Source: an uncultured Candidatus Thioglobus sp. (lineage in GTDB: Bacteria; Pseudomonadota; Gammaproteobacteria; PS1; Thioglobaceae). Taken from it: a stretch of 8,091 bases of DNA. Numbering within the stretch: the stretch's first letter is position 1; each line of letters begins with the position of its first letter. The stretch is taken from positions 1 through 8,091 of the forward strand of contig CAJVCK010000029.1 of the NCBI GenBank assembly GCA_910595805.1, given 5' to 3'. Below are positions 1 to 5,075 of this stretch, piece by piece. The notes below the pieces were generated by a model. The model was not told the DNA's origin and did no database searches. It saw only the letters and a program-made list of their open reading frames with translations. The position numbers were made by a program, and so were the translations under genes.

Positions 1-914
1 TCAATGCCTTGGTAATAACAAGCCTCAAAGTGTAAATAATCAACCTGCTCACTGCAGCCCCAATGACGCCCGTAAAGATGGCTGTCGCTTCTAAACATTA
101 AAGAGCCTGCAATGCATTCATGGTTAAGATCTGCTAGAAATAACAACACTTGATTAGGTAAAGTTGCGGCTATTTCTTTAAAAAAATCTAGATTAAGGGT
201 TGGCGTGCCACTTTTTTCTAAAAAAGTTTGATTGTAAAAATTTGAGAAATTTTTCCAGTCAGCTTCCGTAGCGTTATTGCCGTCCAATTGTCGAATACTA
301 ACCCCTGATTTTTTCACCTTGTTGCGCTCTTGCTTGATGTTTTTACGCTTTTTTTGCTTTAAATTAGCCAAAAAATCATCAAAATCAGCGTAATTTTGAT
401 TTTTCCAATGAAACTGGCAATCATGTCTGGTTAATAGCTGCTGATCTTTCAGCCATTCAACTTCAACATTACTAGGAAATAAGCAATGAAAGCTACTGGC
501 ATTAATTTTTTCGCAAATTTTGTAAACAGTGTCTAGCAGTATTTTAAAAACACGTTTTTCGTTATTTTTTTTAGTTAAAAACCTTAGGCCACTTGCAGGT
601 GTGTAGGGGATTGCTGAGACTAATTTTGGATAATAATTAAGGCCATGTCTTTCGTAGGCATTATGCCAAGCGTGGTCAAATACGAACTCGCCGTAATTAT
701 TGTATTTTTCGTATAAGATTGCTGCACCAATAAGCACCTGGTTGTCGTATATAGCTACATGTCTTGGGATCCAACCAAACTGCTCTCCAACACAGTGATG
801 ACGCTCAAGTGCTGATAAAAACTCATGCCGACAAAATGGGTTGTTGTCAGCGAGTAGGCTGTTCCAGCTTTTTGCATCAATTTCATCAATCGCATGAACA
901 ACTTTTACGTCCAT
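1..914 (-). CDS. COG3146/DUF482 GNAT-fold acyltransferase-like protein, C-terminus cut by window edge
   Basis: The visible 304 residues run off the left edge with no stop codon. The sequence matches my recollection of the COG3146 (DUF482, 'peptidoglycan biosynthesis/recognition') family: NPFCRHEFLSALE near residues 25-37, GEFVFDHAW at 75-83, YYPKL at 94-98, PYTPASGLR at 103-111, QFHWKNQNY at 167-175, the basic KQKKRKNIKQER at 186-197, YGRHWGC at 281-287 and LHFEACYYQ at 294-302. Members are usually about 370-390 residues, so roughly 70-85 are missing. The family has a FemAB/GNAT-like fold, but its acceptor substrate is not established to my knowledge. No signal peptide is visible, so it is probably cytoplasmic. 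The ATG at 912-914 is the first start after an in-frame stop at 927-929. It lies 4 bp past the rsgA stop with no clear Shine-Dalgarno, suggesting coupled translation. Confidence 0.88.
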   Translation of the reverse strand, partial: MDVKVVHAIDEIDAKSWNSLLADNNPFCRHEFLSALERHHCVGEQFGWIPRHVAIYDNQVLIGAAILYEKYNNYGEFVFDHAWHNAYERHGLNYYPKLVSAIPYTPASGLRFLTKKNNEKRVFKILLDTVYKICEKINASSFHCLFPSNVEVEWLKDQQLLTRHDCQFHWKNQNYADFDDFLANLKQKKRKNIKQERNKVKKSGVSIRQLDGNNATEADWKNFSNFYNQTFLEKSGTPTLNLDFFKEIAATLPNQVLLFLADLNHECIAGSLMFRSDSHLYGRHWGCSEQVDYLHFEACYYQGI

Positions 915-918
915 AATA

Positions 919-1878
919 TTAAGCGATTAAATTAAGATAACTTTGGTAACGTTGCATGTGAATATCGCCAGATTCTACCGCCTGTTTGATGGCGCAATTA
1001 GGCTCATTAATATGAGCACAGTTTCTAAATTTGCACTGACCAATAAAAGGCTTAAACTCTCTAAATCCGCTAAGGATTTCTTTATCAGTTAGATCGTCTA
1101 ATTGAAACTCCCGAATACCCGGAGAGTCAATCAAATCACCCCCTGAAGGGATATGATAGAGTGTGGTGTTGGTGGTGGTGTGTTTGCCTAATTTACTTTT
1201 AACTGATATCTCATTAACTCGTAAATTAAGATCGGGAATCAGCTCATTAATTAATGAAGATTTTCCAACGCCAGACTGCCCTAAAAAGATATGAGTTTTG
1301 TCGTTAAGAGCAGCCTTGAGTGTGTCGACATTGGTTTGTTCTTTAACGCTTAAATATGTCACCGAATAACCGGCTGATTCGTACATAGAAAAGTCATGCT
1401 TAATTTGCTCAAAATTTTGACTTAATTCAATCTTATTGACCACGATATTAATGGGCAATCTGGCATTTTCTGCCACCACCAAATAGCGATCAATCAGCTC
1501 GAACTGATAGTGTGGCTCAACAGCTACTACCAGCCAAAGCTCGTCAATATTAGCAGCGATGATTTTTTGTGAGCGACGTAATAGATTCTCACGCTCAAGT
1601 AGGGCGGTGACTACGCCTTCGTTATTGTCTGTGGCTTGAAAAATTACCTGATCGCCAGCAACTGATAATTCTATATTGCGTCTACCAGTGCACTGGTAAA
1701 GTTCACCCGATTCACTTTCAACTAGTAGGCGCTGACCGTAGCGAGTAATGACTTGCCCTGTTTTTGCGTCATCGCCATCGATTTCAATCTCGTTATCATC
1801 CGCTATGCGATTAGCTCTAGCAATGCGTTCAGATTGAATTTTTTCAATACGCCATTTTTGGCGCCGCGTTAGACCCAA
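919..1878 (-). CDS. rsgA: Small ribosomal subunit biogenesis GTPase RsgA (YjeQ/EngC)
   Basis: RsgA is a circularly permuted GTPase that checks late maturation of the 30S subunit and releases from it on GTP hydrolysis. Visible in order over 319 residues: a basic N-terminus (LTRRQKWRIEKIQ, 3-15); an OB-fold region at about 40-95; G4 as NKIE at 148-151; G1 GQSGVGKSS at 200-208; the switch region GKHTTT at 231-236; G3 DSPG at 251-254; and a zinc-binding knuckle with C282, C287, H289 and C295. The G4-G1-G3 order is the family's hallmark. G4 has Glu where NKxD is usual, a conservative change. The start must be the TTG at 1876-1878: an in-frame stop lies at 1888-1890, no ATG or GTG lies between, and the next Met codon is residue 165. 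It begins 2 bp after the cytochrome gene ends and has no convincing Shine-Dalgarno, so reinitiation by terminating ribosomes is likely. Confidence 0.96.
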   Translation of the reverse strand: MGLTRRQKWRIEKIQSERIARANRIADDNEIEIDGDDAKTGQVITRYGQRLLVESESGELYQCTGRRNIELSVAGDQVIFQATDNNEGVVTALLERENLLRRSQKIIAANIDELWLVVAVEPHYQFELIDRYLVVAENARLPINIVVNKIELSQNFEQIKHDFSMYESAGYSVTYLSVKEQTNVDTLKAALNDKTHIFLGQSGVGKSSLINELIPDLNLRVNEISVKSKLGKHTTTNTTLYHIPSGGDLIDSPGIREFQLDDLTDKEILSGFREFKPFIGQCKFRNCAHINEPNCAIKQAVESGDIHMQRYQSYLNLIA

Positions 1879-1880
1879 TG

Positions 1881-2207
1881 TTATTGCTTAAATTTGTAAT
1901 GTGTTTGATTAAGATAATCAACTACAGATTTTTCCTCATCAGGAAACCACCCAGTGCCTAGGTTGTTGGCACAAGCGCTAACTTGGGACCTTAAGCCAAA
2001 ATGATCTTGAATCTTACTATTGTCTCGTGTGTACATTTCACTACCATGACAACGTATGCATGATTCTTCATGTAGTTCTTTGCCTTCCTCATTAACAGAG
2101 ATTACTTCTTTATTTTCTTGATCGACAGATTTTGATTCTTTATCTTCTGCACTAAAGGGTGCTGAGCAAGACATTAATAGTAGTGGTATAAGAAATATTG
2201 TTTTCAT
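1881..2207 (-). CDS. Small monoheme c-type cytochrome, probable lipoprotein
   Basis: A 108-residue secreted protein with one heme-binding motif, CIRCH at 50-54. The N-terminus (MKTIFLIPLLLMSC) resembles a lipoprotein signal peptide with Cys14 as the lipidated residue; Ser at +2 would predict outer-membrane sorting by the E. coli Lol rule. Residues 18-45 form an acidic, probably flexible linker. After the heme, C79, W87 and YLN (98-100) recur at identical spacing in the neighbouring upstream cytochrome, so the two are paralogs. The only Met after the heme motif, M58, is four residues past the heme His and is not shared by the paralog, so a classical His/Met ligation is doubtful. A good Shine-Dalgarno (AGGAG, 2215-2219) precedes the ATG. 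Electron transfer in the periplasm is the default role; the partner is unknown. Confidence 0.87.
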   Translation of the reverse strand: MKTIFLIPLLLMSCSAPFSAEDKESKSVDQENKEVISVNEEGKELHEESCIRCHGSEMYTRDNSKIQDHFGLRSQVSACANNLGTGWFPDEEKSVVDYLNQTHYKFKQ

Positions 2208-2214
2208 ATTTGTT

Positions 2215-2219
2215 CTCCT
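2215..2219 (-). promoter_or_regulatory. Ribosome binding site of the lipoprotein cytochrome
   Basis: On the minus strand this reads AGGAG, 7 bases before the ATG at 2205-2207. It is the only strong Shine-Dalgarno in the leftward gene run, so this cytochrome is probably translated independently while its neighbours may rely on coupling. Confidence 0.75.
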
Positions 2220-2241
2220 AATATATTGTTAAGTATACCGC

Positions 2242-2529
2242 TTACTCGTCAAAGTGAAAGAACTTGGTATTTAAATAATGTGTGGTATCTGTAATGTCTT
2301 GCTTGTTCCATGCGAGCTGAAAATGCTTTGAACAGGCCTTAGTCATGTAAAACAAATCTGTAACGTTAGTCATTTCATCAAGGCCATTACTTAGGTAAGG
2401 ATCGCCATGACATTTGAGGCAGCTTTCTTCATACAAAAGTTTACCATCACCAATATTGGGTTGTTGTAGCGTTATCGCTAGCGCTAGGTTGGGTAAAAAA
2501 GCTAAGAATAATGCGTTATTGCGCTTCAT
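2242..2529 (-). CDS. Small periplasmic monoheme c-type cytochrome, paralog of the next gene
   Basis: The reading frame is open from 2577, but the ATG at 2527-2529 is preferred because it gives a canonical signal peptide: Lys-Arg at 2-3, a hydrophobic core at about 6-16, and ALA before a cut near residue 18. The longer start would bury this signal behind another hydrophobic stretch. The protein is then 95 residues with one heme site, CLKCH at 37-41. It aligns without gaps to the following cytochrome from EESC through the C-terminus; shared residues include the heme motif, C66, W74 and YLN (85-87). It has a cleavable signal rather than a lipobox, so this copy is likely soluble in the periplasm. 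The start codon lies inside the end of the protease gene, a 14-bp overlap, and no Shine-Dalgarno is evident. Function beyond electron transfer cannot be assigned. Confidence 0.84.
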   Translation of the reverse strand: MKRNNALFLAFLPNLALAITLQQPNIGDGKLLYEESCLKCHGDPYLSNGLDEMTNVTDLFYMTKACSKHFQLAWNKQDITDTTHYLNTKFFHFDE

Positions 2530-3769
2530 GCTGTTTGAGGTGCGCAATACGAATAGAGGCACTAGGGTGAGAATCATGAAAAGCAGAATACAGTTTATCT
2601 GGTGTTAGCGTGGAGGCGTTATCACGATAGAGTTTAACCAAGCTTGACACTAAATCATCTGCATTGGTATGTTTGGCGGCAAATGCATCTGCTTCAAATT
2701 CGTGTTTACGAGAAAGGTAATTACTAATTGGCGCGACAAAGAAACTAAACATCGGCATGGTTAGCGCAAACAAAACTAGGGCTGTATGATTAGACATGGT
2801 CTGTACGCCTAGTCCATGGAAAAACCATGGCTGATTAATCAAATAACCTAGTAGTGCTAGACCTAGTAGTGATATGGTAAATGAAGTAATCATATGCTTG
2901 CGGATATGTTTGTGATGAAAATGCCCAAGTTCGTGCGCTAATATTGCCTCAACCTCTTGATCTTCCATGCCCTCAAGCAACGTATCAAAAAACACAATAC
3001 GTTTGTTTTTGCCAATACCAGTAAAGTAGGCATTACCATGTGAAGAGCGCTTAGAGCCATCCATTACAAACACGCCGTCACTTTTAAAACCAGTACGTGC
3101 TAACAAGTTATCAATCTTGACTTTGAGCTCTAAATTGTCCAGGGGGTTAAATTTATTAAAGATTGGCGCAATATAAGTAGGGTAGAGCCAAAACATTAAG
3201 AGAGAGAATCCAGTCAACACTAGCCAAACATAAGCCCACCAATACTCACCCATAGTGCCCATTAAGTAAAGTATTGCGTAAATAAGAGGCAAGCCAACAA
3301 TAAGCGTAAGTAAGACTTCCTTGAGTAAGTCACCAGCAAAGGTTTTACCGTTCATCTTATTGAAACCAAATTTTTGTTCTAATACAAAAGTGCGATATAG
3401 GCTGAAAGGTAAATCAATCAATGTGCCAATAATCATCAAGCTAATAATAAAACCGATACCTATATATAAGTTGTTACTAGTTTGCGCCTGCCAAATACCA
3501 TCAAGCCAGTTCATGCCGCCACCAATCGTCCAGACTAATAGTACAACGGTAGAGAATATAATCTCAAAATGATTAACCAATAGTTTTGCCTGTGTGTATT
3601 CAGCGGCTTTTTGATGATCTTTTAATGTAATTTTTTCACTGAATTCGCTGGGAACGGCATTAAAAGATCTGGCGACTGCCTTATCTTGTCTAAGGTTGAG
3701 CCACAGCAGGGTAATTACATAACTTAAAGTAGCGATTAAAAAGATTAAAGTAAATAAGTTGAATTCCAT
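2516..3769 (-). CDS. M48 family integral-membrane metalloprotease (Ste24/CAAX protease 1 type)
   Basis: A 417-residue zinc protease embedded in the inner membrane. The catalytic HELGH motif is at 279-283, with E280 as general base and H279/H283 as zinc ligands. The third ligand is E357 in the ExxAD motif (EFEAD, 357-361). The N-terminal part resembles the M48 N-terminal domain: hydrophobic segments at about 3-25, 66-84, 101-121, 150-172 and 178-199, with the family-like stretch YRTFVLEQKFGFNK at 125-138. Further membrane segments lie at about 293-313 and 328-348. Length and topology fit Ste24-like proteins better than the shorter HtpX. Bacterial members are thought to act in membrane-protein quality control; no prenylated substrate is implied here. 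It is the first gene of the leftward run. No good Shine-Dalgarno is visible before the ATG at 3767-3769. Confidence 0.94.
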   Translation of the reverse strand: MEFNLFTLIFLIATLSYVITLLWLNLRQDKAVARSFNAVPSEFSEKITLKDHQKAAEYTQAKLLVNHFEIIFSTVVLLVWTIGGGMNWLDGIWQAQTSNNLYIGIGFIISLMIIGTLIDLPFSLYRTFVLEQKFGFNKMNGKTFAGDLLKEVLLTLIVGLPLIYAILYLMGTMGEYWWAYVWLVLTGFSLLMFWLYPTYIAPIFNKFNPLDNLELKVKIDNLLARTGFKSDGVFVMDGSKRSSHGNAYFTGIGKNKRIVFFDTLLEGMEDQEVEAILAHELGHFHHKHIRKHMITSFTISLLGLALLGYLINQPWFFHGLGVQTMSNHTALVLFALTMPMFSFFVAPISNYLSRKHEFEADAFAAKHTNADDLVSSLVKLYRDNASTLTPDKLYSAFHDSHPSASIRIAHLKQHEAQ

Positions 3770-3799
3770 TGTGGTATTAAGTTTGTATAGTATGCATGT

Positions 3800-3808
3800 A
3801 TTCTACCA
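3800..3808 (-). promoter_or_regulatory. Candidate extended -10 promoter for the M48-cytochrome-rsgA unit
   Basis: Read on the minus strand this is TGGTAGAAT: a TGn extension followed by a hexamer matching five of six bases of TATAAT. Nothing resembling a good -35 lies 16-18 bases upstream, which is tolerable for extended -10 promoters. The predicted leader would be about 25 nt. The match is by eye only. Confidence 0.4.
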
Positions 3809-3969
3809 AAAATAGCCAGCAAGCCCCATAAATAATAACCATCCATGCTTTTTTATCTAGTGTTCAATATTATTTACAATTAAATTTACATAGCTAACAA
3901 AAGATTTAAAGTGCTGAAATATCAAGGGTTTATGCAAAAAAAAAACGATTGTTGAAAAAAAATTACATT

Positions 3970-3997
3970 TTGTAATAAATATGGTAAATCATTATAT
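3970..3997 (+). promoter_or_regulatory. Candidate sigma-70 type promoter for the LolA-like/barrel genes
   Basis: TTGTAA (3970-3975) and TTATAT (3992-3997) are separated by 16 bases, with A-tracts just upstream at 3937-3945 and 3955-3962 that could act as an UP element. An overlapping alternative is TTGAAA (3952-3957) with TAATAA (3973-3978), spacer 15. In DNA this AT-rich chance matches are common, so the exact boxes are uncertain. Confidence 0.35.
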
Positions 3998-4044
3998 GAA
4001 TCATAACAAACTATGGTATATTCTCAAGTTAATAAATTTCTAAT

Positions 4045-4050
4045 GAGGAG
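4045..4050 (+). promoter_or_regulatory. Ribosome binding site fixing the LolA-like start
   Basis: GAGGAG lies 7 bases before the ATG at 4058-4060. It selects this start over the ATG at 4013 that opens the same frame, and the signal peptide begins exactly at the chosen Met. Confidence 0.85.
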
Positions 4051-4057
4051 AGTAAGA

Positions 4058-5008
4058 ATGATTAAAGCATTATCTGTGGCAGTGGCAGTAGGCCTTGCAT
4101 CAAGTGTTGCGACTGCAACCGTGTCTAAAGATTTAGCATACCCATCGGGCGCTTTAACGAGTGCGGATGATATTATTGCGCAAAACTATTTTGTAAACCA
4201 TTTTTATTCTTTTGACAATATGGGTATTGGTAAATCAGGTGGTGATATCACTTCTATGATTCTAAGACCTAAAGGTGCAAATCCTCTTACATTAACACTA
4301 GAGCGTATGCTTAACAACAATCCAACAGCTGATGGTGTTAACGCACAAGATTTAGCGATCTTCCGCTCTGGTAAGTTAAAAGGCACAGGTATGTTGATTA
4401 CTGACTTCGTAGATGCTGGTAAATCACAAACCTATGAGATTTTCATTCCATCTATTCGTAAAGTTCGTCGTTTCGCCGAGCCTGCACGTGATGATTCATG
4501 GGGTGGTTCAGATTTCACATTTGGTGACGTAACATTACGTAAACCGGGTCATGAGACTCATTCATTAAAAGGCACAGAGACGCTTAAAGGTTGTCTAGGC
4601 ATGATGGCTGACGTTAAACGTAACAAATACACACAAAATGCTAAGTTAGAGGCAGTATGTTATAACGATGGCAAAGAGGTGTACATTGTTGAATCAACAC
4701 CTAAAGATTCTAGCTGGTGGTACGACAAGCGTGTAAGTTACATTGACACAACAAGTTTCGCTGATCATCGTACTGAGTACTTCAAAGGTGAAAATAAGAT
4801 TAAATTTATTGATAGAAGTTGGATAGATGCCGGTTTAGCTGATAAACGTGCAAGCTACTGGGGTTACTGGTACGGCACAACACTGGCAACTGGCCATGAG
4901 ACGATGGCATTCATTCCATCAAACGTAACAAAAGTTAACCATAAGTACAAGAAAAAGAATTTATGGTCAACTAAGACATTACGCAAAATGCCTAAGAAAA
5001 TCAAATAA
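4058..5008 (+). CDS. Secreted LolA-like outer membrane lipoprotein-sorting family protein
   Basis: A 316-residue periplasmic protein when started at the Shine-Dalgarno-supported ATG; the frame is open from 4013, but that would add 15 residues ahead of a perfect signal peptide (MIKALSV..., cut after ATA at residue 20). The mature part resembles the family annotated 'outer membrane lipoprotein-sorting protein' (LolA-like, Pfam PF17131-type): YEIFIPSIRKVRR at 126-138, then DDSWGGSDFTFGD at 145-157, then alternating beta-rich segments with YIDTTSF at 228-234. C179 and C201 could form a disulfide. This fold holds acyl chains in a hydrophobic cup in LolA/LolB relatives, and such genes often stand next to MMPL/RND pumps, as here. 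A lipid-shuttle role between pump and outer membrane is inferred. The C-terminus is strongly Lys-rich. Confidence 0.82.
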   Translation: MIKALSVAVAVGLASSVATATVSKDLAYPSGALTSADDIIAQNYFVNHFYSFDNMGIGKSGGDITSMILRPKGANPLTLTLERMLNNNPTADGVNAQDLAIFRSGKLKGTGMLITDFVDAGKSQTYEIFIPSIRKVRRFAEPARDDSWGGSDFTFGDVTLRKPGHETHSLKGTETLKGCLGMMADVKRNKYTQNAKLEAVCYNDGKEVYIVESTPKDSSWWYDKRVSYIDTTSFADHRTEYFKGENKIKFIDRSWIDAGLADKRASYWGYWYGTTLATGHETMAFIPSNVTKVNHKYKKKNLWSTKTLRKMPKKIK

Positions 5009-5015
5009 ATTCATT

Positions 5016-5039
5016 AAAGGTCTAGCTTGCTAGACCTTT
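5016..5039 (+). terminator. Hairpin between LolA-like and barrel genes (attenuator or weak terminator)
   Basis: A perfect 11-bp inverted repeat: AAAGGTCTAGC at 5016-5026 pairs with GCTAGACCTTT at 5029-5039; sterically the loop is probably CTTG. It begins 8 bases after the stop codon. The following T-run is short (5037-5040), so termination is probably partial; mRNA 3'-end protection is an alternative. It could set different transcript levels for the two genes. Confidence 0.65.
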
Positions 5040-5064
5040 TGAACGTAAGAAACATTTTAAAAAA

Positions 5065-5070
5065 AGAGGA
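5065..5070 (+). promoter_or_regulatory. Ribosome binding site of the outer-membrane barrel gene
   Basis: AGAGGA sits 5 bases before the ATG at 5076-5078, within an A-rich leader that should be unstructured and favour strong translation. Confidence 0.75.
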
Positions 5071-5075
5071 ATAAA

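Larger units (their letters stand above)
3770..4057. other. AT-rich divergent intergenic region
   Basis: This 288-bp stretch separates the leftward M48 gene from the rightward LolA-like gene and must hold both promoters. It contains two A-tracts (nine A at 3937-3945, eight A at 3955-3962) and much AT-rich sequence. A short open frame from 4013 continues in frame into the LolA-like gene and is only an upstream extension of it. No convincing RNA gene or clear palindromic operator was seen. Confidence 0.8.

Noticed and set aside
2475..2482. CGCTAGCG palindrome
   Set aside because: It is a short 8-bp palindrome within the cytochrome signal-peptide codons (Ala/Leu rich), explained by coding.
2530..2577. 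Longer start for the upstream cytochrome, adding 16 residues
   Set aside because: It places a second hydrophobic stretch and Arg/Ser residues ahead of a complete signal peptide and extends the overlap with the protease gene to 62 bp; the Met at 2527-2529 is the better start.
2414..2608. Plus-strand 64-codon frame over the cytochrome/protease junction
   Set aside because: It lies opposite two well-supported genes, and its product shows no domain or signal peptide.
2814..2830. CCATGG inverted repeat around AAAAA
   Set aside because: It lies inside the M48 coding sequence within a Phe/Trp codon run and has no T-run or regulatory context; most likely chance.
4013..4057. Fifteen-residue N-terminal extension of the LolA-like protein
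   Set aside because: The Shine-Dalgarno and signal peptide both point to the ATG at 4058; the earlier ATG has no ribosome binding site and would put Arg-rich sequence before the signal.
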